The position numbers and the translations under genes are program-made. The notes beneath the pieces are model-generated. The model did no database searches. It saw nothing but the letters and a program-made list of their open reading frames with translations, and had not been told where the DNA came from. 57,500 bases of DNA from Symbiodinium natans (Eukaryota > Sar > Dinophyceae > Suessiales > Symbiodiniaceae), in assembly GCA_905221605.1 (NCBI GenBank), contig CAJNDS010001469.1, positions 505,001-562,500 on the forward strand, in the 5' to 3' direction. Below, piece after piece: positions 29,711-39,299 of this stretch; positions within the stretch are counted from its first letter, which is position 1, and each line of letters opens with the position of its first letter.

Positions 29711-30174
29711 ATGATGGCCATGGTTCGTCATCTGCTGTGCTGCAGAGGAATGACGCTGAGCAACTTGGTAACCCAGTGGTACCCTTGACCCTTGTCTGTT
29801 GGGGTATGGGGTGGGTTCCAAAAAGGGGTGCCCTGATTTGGGAATGGTTATTGGGCTACCAAGGCAAAAAGTTGCTGGTTTTCCTCCTCCTCCTCTCCGG
29901 CATTTTCTTGGCTGTCCTGGCTACAGCTGTAGCTTTCCATCCAGAGATGCACTCGGCGAATGTGCAGTCGCGTTGGATGGTCGTGCTGATTTACCCAGTG
30001 GCGATAACAGCATTCTCGGGGGCTGCATGCATCGCGATTGACAACTATGACGAGCATCGGGAGGTGGAAGTGACTGATTGGGCTGAGCCTGCGCAATCTG
30101 CAGCTCAGATGCTTGCTCGTGCTGAGAGATTGCTGCCAACATTTTTTTCCAACCGAAACCGACAAAGTCAATAA
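29711..30174 (+). CDS. Small two-helix membrane protein interrupted by a family-G introner
   Basis: Exons 29711-29759 and 29864-30174 give a 119-residue protein. It starts at ATGATGGCCATGG; an in-frame stop lies upstream at 29672. Splicing yields RGMTLSKKLLVFLLLLSG followed by a first hydrophobic segment to ATAVAF and a second near MVVLIYPVAITAFSGAACIA; the tail is charged (NYDEHREVEVTDWAEPAQ) and ends with TAA. The intron (29760-29863) is GC-AG with GCAA duplicated at both ends. I do not recognise the family. A further exon instead of the stop cannot be excluded, since a RING-H2 piece and another coding-like stretch follow on the same strand within 1.5 kb. Confidence 0.6.
29760..29863 (+). 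mobile_element. Family-G introner (GC-AG intron) with 4 bp target duplication
   Basis: GCAA at 29760-29763 and 29864-29867 flanks CTTGGTAACCCAGTGGTACC ... TTATTGGGCTACCAAG. TIRs and core (TTCCAAAAAGGGGTGCCCTG) match nitrate reductase intron 2, in an unrelated gene. Other family-G copies: 20262-20389 (degenerate), 36900-36998 and 55604-55697. Confidence 0.85.
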
Positions 30175-30291
30175 GCTATGTCATCTTGTTGAGCGGAAAA
30201 GCCCTAAACCCTCAGCCCTAAACCCCAAACCCTAAACCCTAAACCCTATAAAAACCTAAACCCTACAAACCCTAAACCGCACAAGACTCAG

Positions 30292-30393
30292 GAAGGTGGT
30301 GCGCCGTATTTGGGCATCTGAGCTTTTCGGCAAGTTGGAGACATCTCGCCTGGAGTTCTTCAGCCACTTCGCGCACCTTGGCGGGGAACAAAT
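30292..30393 (+). other. Candidate exon, unknown protein
   Basis: After CTCAG the frame reads KVVRRIWASELFGKLETSRL, EFFSHFAHLGGEQM. Codons are GC3-rich like those of nitrate reductase. It could belong to the RING-H2 gene downstream or to the membrane-protein gene upstream; neither join could be fixed by frame. Confidence 0.4.
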
Positions 30394-30406
30394 GAAGCCT
30401 AAAAGG

Positions 30407-30608
30407 GTTTCTGGCTCATATACCTTGATACTGTAGGGGTTATAGTAGTATAGGGTATATAAGGGTTCATAGACCTTAACAGGGATTCTAGTAGTAGAGG
30501 GTATATAAGGGTTTATGGTTCATACTACCTTAGTAGGGATTATAGTAGTATGGGGCATCTGACCCCAATTGTAGGCCCTTAATAGGGATTATGGTTATTT
30601 TGGGTATA
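30407..30608. repeat. Degenerate tandem repeat, unit about 50-60 bp
   Basis: Units of the type CCTTAATAGGGATTATAGTA followed by GTATAGGGTATATAAGGGTT. A family-A MITE (30609-30717) interrupts the array, which resumes to about 30775. Confidence 0.6.
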
Positions 30609-31108
30609 CGCAGAGAGCCCAAACCTCCTTAGCTAAGTAATATACCTTAATTGATAAGGGGATCCTTAGTATGGTTTAAGGTATTTTCCTCAATTAACAG
30701 GTATTGGGCTCTCTGGGTATCTGACCCCAATTTTAGGGTCCATATCCCTTAATAGGGATTACTGTAGTATAGACCCTAAACCCTAAACCCTATTTGGTCC
30801 CCAAGGCAGAGAGGTCCTCCCGTCGAGTGGGCCTCCGCGTCACCTGCGCCCTGGGTGTGCCTAGGCTGTGATTCCGGTGTAGGGTTTAGGGTTTAGGGAT
30901 TAGGGTTTGGGGTTTGGGGTTTATAAGGTTTAGGGTTTTGGGTTTGGGGTTTAGGGTTTGGGGTTTAGGGTTTAGGATAAGCATTTTCGTCGTGTGAGAA
31001 GTGTGGTTCAACTGGATAGATGGGGTGTATGTGTATGTCTGCCTTGGCAAGCGCAATTCAGGGGGGGGTTTGCGACAATGTTTTGAATTTCGTTTGCGGC
31101 CTAAACTC

Positions 31109-31194
31109 CTTATAGGGCCCCCGTCAAATCCACCCCATACAGCCTTGGCCCCCAAATCCACCCCATACAGCCTTGGCCGCCAAATCCACCCCAG
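31109..31194. repeat. Direct repeat of about 32 bp, 2.5 copies
   Basis: CAAATCCACCCCATACAGCC recurs at a 32-base spacing just upstream of the RING-H2 exon. Confidence 0.75.
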
Positions 31195-31199
31195 TTCAG

Positions 31200-31669
31200 G
31201 TGCACTACTCCGGTATTAGTCAAGACTTGCCTGTGCTGCTTGGACGACTTCGAGGACACTAGCCAGGTTGCAATCCTTCCCTGTGGCCACGTATTTCATG
31301 CAACTTGGTTTGCTTTCAGTGGCATTTCAGGTTTGTAGGGCTTAGAGTACTCAAGCAGCATGGCTCAACCCTGAACCCTAAAGCCTGTTCTAGTTCTGCG
31401 TGCTTTCCGATGTTCGAATCTCGGAGACAACCGGCAACCCTAAACCCTCAATTAAGGTAGGGTGTAGGGTTTAGGGTTTGAATATACCTGTGTTCAGATA
31501 GGGAGCCTTAGCAACTAAACCCTAAACCCTAAACCCTACACCCTATACCCTATACCCTAAACCGCTAGCTGAGGATGCTTGTATCCAGGCTTGGTCCTTG
31601 TCGCTGGCAGAAGCCGCAAGCTCGTGCCCTGCATGCCGAGCCCACTTCCACACCACGATGCCTGTGTAG
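31200..31669 (+). CDS. RING-H2 finger protein (E3 ubiquitin ligase-like), two exons visible
   Basis: Exon 31200-31299 encodes KTCLCCLDDFEDTSQVAIL then PCGHVFH; exon 31574-31669 encodes DACIQAWSLSLAEAASSC then PACRAHFHTTMPV and a stop (TAG 31667-31669). Joined, this gives the full C3H2C3 ligand set: CxxC, CxHxxH, xxC and CPxC. RING-H2 domains bind two zinc ions and recruit E2 enzymes. The intron (31300-31573) fits GC-AG followed by G and is filled with TAAACCC and TTTAGGG units. The 5' end is not defined; the acceptor TTCAG at 31199 shows that an upstream exon exists. RING-H2 domains are often C-terminal in membrane E3 ligases, so the two-helix protein at 29711-30174 is a possible N-terminal partner, unproven. 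Confidence 0.7.
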
Positions 31670-32754
31670 GGGTTTAGGGTTTAGGGTTTAGGGTTTAGGG
31701 TTTAGGGTTCCAAGTTCAGTATAGGTGTCGAGGTTGCCGGGCAGTGGACCCCGCCGTAGCTAGGATGTGTTTATTTGCCAGCCTTATTCAGGCTGGCGGT
31801 TTCTGCACCCAAAGGGCAGGCAGAAGCTCGATGTTCAAAGGAATTTTTGAATTCGAGGGAGGCCCCTGGAATATTTTTTAGTTCACCCCTTATTGGGTTT
31901 AAGAGGATCATGTTCTGGACAAGGGGCCAACCTAGAATCCTGCATTATCGATCATGGGGTATGATGTTCAGTGGTTAGAGCCAAGTAGGAGCGACACATG
32001 AGCAAGCAAAGGGGAACAACGTACTCCAGGAACGGATGACGAAACTTCGACAGAACTCCGTTCCCCTTGCTTGCATTGATCCGTTTACATATATATATAT
32101 ATATATGTATATGTATATGTATATCTATATATATATATATAGCCTGATGCTTTCTCCAATGGAAAGACCGAGTTGAGTTTGATGGTTTCATGTCCTTTCC
32201 AGGAGTTGGAAAGGAAGCTCCGGCAAAAACAAACAAGAAGTTGAACTGAGCTTCGTCCCCGAGGTATCTGCAAAATCAGATGAAGATGGTCCCTCCTATG
32301 AAGCATTTATAGGGTTTAGGGTTTAGGAATTCCGGGTTCTAAAAGGGTCTACGGTTTAGCTGAAACACTAAACCCGGGGCTTTGGGCTGTTTGAAAGGGA
32401 CACAAGAAGGCTTAAGCTTTTCAGAGTCTAACGTACAGGGCTGACCTTAAAGCGCAAGTCTTTGGAGCGTTAGGACCATTCTTCACTTGTGCAGCAACCC
32501 TTCTATCAGGTGAGATGGGATGCCGCAATTGACACAGATGCACACTGCACCATGCAGAGAAGGCCATTTTGGTTGCTTCCCTTGACCCTCCATGCCTGAG
32601 CAGCCGTGTGCATCACAATGCAGTCTTTCTTCAGGCTTGCCCAGAAATCAGAAACGCACCAACCGGTGCGGTCTGGGGTTCAGGGTTCAGGGTTCAGGGT
32701 TCAGGGTTCAGGGTTCAGGGTTCAGGGTTTAGGGTTTAGGGTTTAGGGTTTAGG
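31670..32754. other. Mostly non-coding interval
   Basis: A telomeric run at 31671-31710, (TA)n at 32089-32141, and a TTCAGGG variant array at 32673-32730 turning into TTTAGGG. Open frames around 31775-31978 and 32085-32306 overlap AT microsatellites and look accidental. Confidence 0.45.
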
Positions 32755-33020
32755 GCACGTGGTGCAGCAGGGTCAGGATCAGGGGGTCCTGCTGAGCAAC
32801 TGTGGCAACGAGCGCAGGGACCTTTGAATGCGGATTCCGCTTACCGACAGCTGCAGCAGCTTATCCCTGAACCCGAAATTATCATAGTTGGGTACCATAT
32901 TACATTTTTAAAGGTACTTGAACCCAATAAGGAATTATATTGTAAATTCTGAATATTATCCCAACCATGAACCCCCTGAACCTTTCCAGCATGTCATCCC
33001 AAGATGGGCGAAGAGGCCCT
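32755..33020 (+). other. Candidate coding segment split by a family-I element
   Basis: Left part (32755-32873) reads GPAEQLWQRAQGPLNADSAY then RQLQQLIPEP; right part (from 32983) continues FQHVIPRWAKRPFTP in the same frame once the element and one copy of the 8 bp duplication CCTGAACC are removed. No family recognised. The element end here is CCCCCT, not AG, so whether it is spliced is open. Confidence 0.45.
32874..32974. mobile_element. Family-I element with 8 bp target duplication
   Basis: CCTGAACC at 32866-32873 and 32975-32982 brackets CGAAATTATCATAGTTGGG ... ATTATCCCAACCATGAAC, the same element that forms nitrate reductase intron 1. Confidence 0.75.
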
Positions 33021-33610
33021 TTACCCCCCATTTAGGGTTTAGGGTTTAGGGTTTATAGGGTTTAGGGTTTATAGGGTTTATAGTGTTTAGGGTTTATAGG
33101 GTTTATAGGGTACAGGGTTTAGGGTTTAGGGCTTAACCCCTTGAGAACCCTCAAACCGCTGCCAGGCTCTAGTGTCACGGCTGGAATCCCACTTCTTAGC
33201 TCCCAAACCGGCGGAAGGTCATGAAACAAAAAAGGATCGTAAACCCATGTGTGCGGTTTAGGGTTTTTTTGTTTAATATAAGTGCCTGGCGTCTGGCAAG
33301 AAGCCACGAAAAGCAGTTTTGCCCAGAGAGCTACTGCCGCTTCATTAAATTAAGGAGTTCGTACCTTGAACTACATTTACTGGAATCCTTAACCTGACTT
33401 CACGTTGCACCCGTTTGCCCGGATAGTCAGGATTTCGGAATTGTTTCCAGGATAGCCCAGCACCCTTTAATTAGATCTACGGAATATACCTTAAATTATA
33501 CGTATACAGATCTGATTTAGGGAATACCCTAAACCCTAAACCCGAAAGTCCTTATGGAAGGGGTCTTTGGGTTAGGGGTGTCTGGTGAGTCCGCGATGAA
33601 GAGGGGACAC

Positions 33611-33782
33611 AGGGGGGGGGGGGGTGGGAGGGGGGGGGGGGGGAGGGGGGGGGGAGGGGGGGGGAGGGGGGGGGGGAGGGGGGGGGGGGAGGGGGGGGGA
33701 GGGGGGGGGTGGGTGGCGAGGGGGGGGGGGGGGGGAGGGGGGGGGAGGAGGGGGGGGGGGGGGGGAGGGGGGGGGGGGGGGG

Positions 33783-33816
<34 letters not shown>

Positions 33817-33925
33817 GGGGGGGGGGGGGGAGGGGGGGGGGGGGGGGAGGGGGGGGGGGGGGGAGGGGGGGGGGAGGGGGGGGGGAGGGGAGGGGGGGTG
33901 TGGGGGGAGAGGGGTTGCGGGGGAG
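33611..33925. repeat. Long G-rich low-complexity tract (G-runs broken by single A)
   Basis: About 300 bases of G8-G20 runs with single A or T interruptions. Long Gly-rich and Pro-rich open frames here are artefacts of composition. Strong G-quadruplex potential; lengths may also be unreliable in the assembly. Confidence 0.9.
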
Positions 33926-34214
33926 GGGGGAGGGGACGACATCAAGACCCAAGAGGTTAGGTAGATGTAGGTTGCCGCGTGTTCATCTTCGCAAAGCAGC
34001 ACACACGTGGCATCGCGACAGCTTTCGTAACCTGAAGTTGTGACAGCGGGGTCGGTAGAAATCCAAAGGGCCCAATATCCCAAGACAAAGAAGATGCCTT
34101 CAGTTGTATGGGGATCCTTCATATTCCCCACCCTCGGTGTGGGGTTTAGGGTTTAAGGTTTAGGGTTTAGGGTTTAGGGTTGTTAGATTTTAAGCTCAGC
34201 TGCCCGGTCTACTC

Positions 34215-34432
34215 CTCGCTCATCCCCGGGGTGCCCAACCCCAGACTGTCCCTGGAATGCCCAATGCCAGACTGTCCCTCTACAGTTACAGTGCCCAATC
34301 TCAGAGTGTGTTCCCTGGAGTGTCAGACTATCCCTGGAGTGCACAACCCCAAAGTATCCGAGTGCCCAACCCGAGTGTCCTGCCAACCCCAGAATCTCCC
34401 TGGAGTGCCCAACCCCAGAGTATCTCTACCCA
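34215..34432. repeat. Degenerate minisatellite, unit about 25 bp
   Basis: Variants of CCCTGGAGTGCCCAACCCC followed by AGAGTATC recur about eight times. The reading frame through it gives a PGVPNPRVSL-like repeat, but no start or family supports a gene. Confidence 0.65.
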
Positions 34433-34659
34433 GAGAGGGTGGGGATGTTCGGTATATTTTCTTAAGGGGTATAGATATCTTTGAGAATCGCAACTGCAGC
34501 CAGTCATCCGTTATCCCAAACATGCCGAACTGCGAGTCCACGAATGCACGCTGCTGTGCCCCTATACCCTGCAACTCGCTTCGTGCAGCTGCGCAACCAA
34601 ACCTCGACCCCCCAACCTGCAAACAAGACCTAAACCGTACCTACCAGCAAGCTTGTAGA

Positions 34660-35560
34660 CCTGAAAGGTGATGTATATATATATATATATATATATACAT
34701 ATGTATATATACGTATACATAGGTATACACGCATATACGTGAGAGTGACTTAAGGGACACTTGCTTTTTTGTTTTTTTTTTTTTTTTGGGGGGGGGGGGG
34801 GTACAGTAATGAGCCCTGCTCTGCCAGGTCCTCGGGATCCTGATCTGGTGTTTCACAACCTCCCAAAGAGCCCAATACCCCTTAAACAAGGAATATCCCT
34901 TAAAACATATTAAGGATCCCTTTATGATGTAAGGTATATTCCTTAATTAAGGGGTATTGGGCTCTGTGGGCTCTAGTTGCTAGGCTTGGCCGCAAAGTCT
35001 CGGGATCTTGCCCGGGGGGCTTGTTTGGGGTCAGGGCCTATATGGTTGGGCCAGGGAAATTTTGACATGGTGCTGGCAAGGGCCTTGGGATATTCTGGCT
35101 GGTTCGTAGTAGGGAATGAGGGAATGAGGGCCGTATGTAATCCCGCAAAGGGTATGTATATATATATATATATACATATGTAGAGAGCCCTCCTTCCTTC
35201 ATTCCCTACTAAGCACCAGGGGGTATTTAGGGATTGACGGCTTTTCCTGGAGAATAAAATTCTCACCTGGCCGCACGAGCCAGGATCTTCGAGCCTGCCA
35301 GGCAGTCAGGGAGTGGAAGGTGCACACCATACTGTACCTGACCCCCGAGTTCTTGGTAGGGAATCAGGGAATTAGGGTTCTTCAGATGCCCTTTAAAGAG
35401 GATTATATAGGGTACCTCATGCCCTCCTTCCCTACTCAGAACGAGCCAGTTGAAGGTTCGTGGATACTTAGAAGTATGTTTGTAAGATGTTCCAAGTACT
35501 CCAAGTACGGTTCTGACTCTAGTCTACCTACGTATGAGTACCCATGAACCTCCGCCACTG
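34660..35560. other. MITE cluster (A, C, C, D) with microsatellites
   Basis: (TA)n at 34673-34700, T- and G-runs at 34765-34801, family A at 34862-34970, family C at 35098-35220 (with a TA tract at its centre) and 35349-35447, then family D at 35448-35556 directly abutting the latter. Confidence 0.65.
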
Positions 35561-35846
35561 TTGGTCCCTGAACTCATGTGAGCAGTTGCCTTTGTCGCCC
35601 GGTTTCAGAGCGTCAAGTTCTTGGTCAGGGTATGGCTTTAGCGGCCCCTTAACCGCTAACCCTGGACTCGCCAGAGGTCGAAGGTCACTAATTCTGCCAG
35701 GCAGCAAAGACTGCAGCCTGTCACAGCAAATCGTGGAAGCTCCCCACATGGCAATCGCACGCGGAGAGCGTCTGCAACAGTGCGCATGGGCACATGCTTC
35801 GCCGAAGAGAGAGAACAAGGAGCGATCTGAGCATCGTCGCAGTTGA
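35557..35846 (+). other. Candidate coding segment, unknown protein
   Basis: One open frame ends with IVEAPHMAIARGERLQQCAW then AHASPKRENKERSEHRRS and TGA. It starts at the right edge of a family-D element. No family recognised. Confidence 0.3.
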
Positions 35847-36060
35847 TATGGAGGTACGTGGCTGCGCCTCCAACTCTGCCAGTTCTACGCCCTTGCAACT
35901 ACCACAAGATCGGCCGTCAGTCCTGCTGCCTCTCTAAACCCTACACATAGGATGTTCTAACAGTCCGTACTGGGGATTATAGTACCCCCTATTACAATCC
36001 CCTATTAAGGACTGTTAGTATAAGGGGGAGCATCCCAAGCCTTAAACCCAAACCCTAAAC

Positions 36061-36145
36061 CGGTGTGCGCGAGTGCTGGACTTGTGGCGAGAAAATTGGT
36101 TTCCTTTCGGAAAGAACGAACCCGAGTCAGCAGGTGGAGCTGCCT

Positions 36146-36176
<31 letters not shown>

Positions 36177-36900
36177 TCAGCAGGATGGGCTTCAGAGTTC
36201 CCAGAGAGCCCTCTAGAGCCCTGAATGAGGGAACATGCCTTAAGTGGTTTTGGGGCTTCGGCTGCTGTTTCCCACGATCTCCTTGACGGTGGCAACTCTG
36301 AACTCATGCCCTGGAGAGCCGCCATACCCTAAACCCTAAACTCCGGAAAATACCCTAAAATACCCTAAAACCCGAAACCCTAAACAATATCCCGCTTAAA
36401 ACTCCCTAAATTCCCCTCAGATGTATATACCCTTGCTGACGTCTGGCTCAAAGCCTTGGCCGGCGTCGTTTGCTACGGCCAAGGCCCGTGCCGCGGGTTG
36501 CTTTCAGGGGGGCTCAGGAAGGGTTTAGGGATGTTTAGGGTTTAGGGTTCAGGGTTTAGGATTTAGGGTTTAGGGTTCAGGGTTTAGGTTTAGGAGTTAG
36601 GGTTTAGGGTCTGCAGGATGTTGCGTTGCTCTGTTTCTTTCTGGGTGGCGTTGCGTGTTTCGCGGGGGCGTCAGAGTTTGGTTTGGGGTGACTGGGATGT
36701 GCTTTCGAACCATGCAGGGCGGGGATACGTCGGGAACCCTAAACCCTTTAACCCTAAAACCCTATATCCCTTTTATCCCATAATCTTAGAACCCTATAAC
36801 CCGGAACCCTTTTAACCCTAAACTCTCAACTAGTGGAGTTCCTCGTTTGGCTTGCCTAGGAGGGCCCTGTTGGGGAATGCTTCTGAGAAGGTCTGTATAC
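36061..36900. other. Short coding-like pieces between telomeric fragments
   Basis: Plus-strand pieces at 36061-36198 (RECWTCGEKIGFLSERTNP, then a (GA)n tract at 36147-36172), 36436-36508 (LTSGSKPWPASFATAKARAA) and 36613-36735. A TTTAGGG run with variants lies at 36521-36610. Unassigned. Confidence 0.3.
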
Positions 36901-36998
36901 TTGGTAGCCCACGGTACCCTTTTGCCTCTTTTTTTGGTTCTAGGTTCCATTTGTAAAGTCACCAACCCCCAAAAGGGTACCCTGTTAAGGGATATTGG
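36900..36998 (+). mobile_element. Family-G introner-like element
   Basis: CTTGGTAGCCCACGGTACCC at the left, core CCAACCCCCAAAAGGGTACC, right end GATATTGGGCT running into CTTTGGGG. The last bases of the right TIR are lost or replaced. Confidence 0.6.
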
Positions 36999-37629
36999 GC
37001 TCTTTGGGGACCTACACTGAGATCAAATCTGAGGTGAGACAAGGATGGGGTGTCGACCTCAGTCGCCCGGTTTAGGGTTTAGGGTTTAGGGTTTAGGTTT
37101 TCGGCAGACCATTCTTCAAGAAAATGACATTCGTGGCCCTCGCAATGTCGAACCTTACAGGTTGCTTCGGTAACAGTCCATGTACCTATATCGCATGTAT
37201 TTGGGCCCTAAAGCTACCCTTCAGGTAAGTGACAGGGCAGTAAGGGAACAGTACTTGCTGTTGCTTCCACGGTTGCAGAAAACAGCCATAGTTCTGTAGT
37301 CCTGTAGCGCGATACAACCAAAAGCCTTGCTCCAAGGCACGCTTTCCGCGCCAACGTTCTTAGTCATTGGATCTTTTTCTAACGAAAAAGAGCCCTGAGG
37401 ATCCATGTACCTTTAGGGTACAAACTTGGGCCCTAGAGCCGCTAAATCGGAAGCCCTTAAAGGCCCGAGGAAAACTATGTAGGTACATGAATCCTTAGAA
37501 GATTGACCCTTAGGCCCTTAACCCTATAAACCCAGGGGAGTGGAGGTCCTTAAACGATCCAGCAGCGTTGTTGGTTTGGGAATCAGGCTGTTTGTCCTCT
37601 CAAGGCTCCTTGCCTTGAACGAGACTCAC

Positions 37630-37722
37630 TAGTTTAGGGTTTAGGGTTTAGGGTTTAGGGTTTAGGGTTTAGGGTTTAGGGTTTAGGGTTTAGGGTTTAG
37701 GGTTTAGGGTTTAGGGTTTAGG
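37630..37722 (+). repeat. Telomeric array (TTTAGGG)n, about 13 units
   Basis: Perfect units between CTCACTAG and GGGTTTGACC. Confidence 0.9.
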
Positions 37723-37911
37723 GGGTTTGACCAGGAATCCCAGTAGGGCCCTTACCACCATCTTTTGCGGGTTCTTTTCCCTTCCCAAAACCCCCTTGGA
37801 GCAAACAGAAAGGAAGGCATCCTTTCTGAATCCTATTTTACCCTAAACCCTAAACCCTAAACCCTAAACCCGAAACCCTAAACCCTAAACCCTAAACCCT
37901 AACCTCTGCAG

Positions 37912-38038
37912 TGCGCTGCCCAAAAAGCCGCGAGCCGGATCCTCTGCTGCTGCCTTGAGGATTGACGATGAGTTCCGGTTCCGCAAGGTGCGCCACATGT
38001 GTAAAACGCCTGGACTGCTACTATACCTTAATATCTGC

Positions 38039-38069
<31 letters not shown>

Positions 38070-38885
38070 ACTTATATATATATATATATATACATATATG
38101 CATATATATATATATAGGTACATATGTATGAGCTAGAGGATCCTTAATATGATCCTTATAAGCCTCCCCGGGCTGCTGCCATATCATTGTGTATTAAGGT
38201 CCTTCATGTGATCCTTAACATGATGTAAAGTATAGTCCCTAATTTTAGAGGCTTTCAGACAGAGGTGCAGGAACTTCCACAGAGTGAGGTCCTTCCTCAA
38301 GGCTCTAAGGACTCTTCTTTTAGGGTTTTTGCCCTCCTAAATAAGGGTTTTTTGGCATTTTTTGGAGCCTTGGGGCTTCAGTTGTTTCTGCAATCTACCC
38401 AGAAACGGGGTTCGCGCCTTACGCGGCCTCACATGTCCTCGAGCCACCTGCCCCAAGAGCCCAATACCCCTTAATTTCGCAATATACCTCACATTATAGG
38501 GCCTTAGTATGATGTAAGGTATATTCCTTAATTCAGGGTGATTGGGCTGATTGGGCTCTTTGGGAAGTTGTGACTCGTGCCCAGTTTTTGTGTTCGCCTC
38601 ACATGTGTTTGCCGCTGAGCATCCTCTATCGCAAAGCCAAAGCTCCGCACCCACTCGCATCCAGGCCATCCCCAAGGAATGGGTTCCATCGTCTCCTTTG
38701 GATTCGGGTCCAAGACTTCAGCACCAAAGCCTAAACCCTAAGCCCTAAACCCCAAACCCTTAACCTAAACCCTAAACCCTAAACCCTAAACGCTACGTCT
38801 TTTTGGGGCGCCGAGGCGCACCTGGAGCAAGCATGGCTGTGGGAAAGTCCTTTGTTCCAGTCCCGGTCAAGGAGCACTGGCTGGG
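37912..38885 (+). other. Candidate multi-exon gene pieces, unknown product
   Basis: Plus-strand coding-like pieces: 37912-37987 after CTGCAG and before GTGCGC (LPKKPRAGSSAAALRIDDEF), 38262-38450 (EVQELPQSEVLPQGSKDSSF, then a hydrophobic stretch FLAFFGALGLQLFL), and 38793-38885 (WGAEAHLEQAWLWESPLFQ). Between them lie (TA)n at 38038-38115, a family-A MITE (38451-38564) and CCCTAAA units. No family recognised; joining is not established. Confidence 0.35.
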
Positions 38886-39179
38886 GTTTAGGGTTTAGGG
38901 TTAGGGTTTAGGGTTTAGGGTTTGGGGTTTGAGGTTTGGGTTTAGGGTTTGGATTTACAGTTTAGGGTTTGCAGTTTAGGGTTTAAGGTGTAGGGTTTAG
39001 GGTTTTGGTTTAAGGGTTTAGGGTTGGGATGTTCCGCGCTTATACTAACAGTCCGTAATACGGATGAAAGTACCCCCTACTATAATTCCTACGAAGGACT
39101 GTTAGTCCGAACTATCATCGGTACCCGACGAATGTCTTATCAGCTGAGTACCTTTTTGATTGAGTGAGATGGGGGCGGG

Positions 39180-39272
<93 letters not shown>
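39180..39272. repeat. Homopolymer of about 92 G
   Basis: An uninterrupted G run. Other long runs: G at 45764-45788 and 46032-46063, C at 49451-49487 and 55539-55561. Length is likely polymorphic or inexact. Confidence 0.95.
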
Positions 39273-39275
<3 letters not shown>

Positions 39276-39299
39276 GAGGGTTTCTAAAGCGGAAGGGCT

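Noticed and set aside
33529-34131. Long Pro-rich and Gly-rich open frames
   Set aside because: They are produced by the G/A low-complexity tract in several frames and both strands at once, with no other coding sign.
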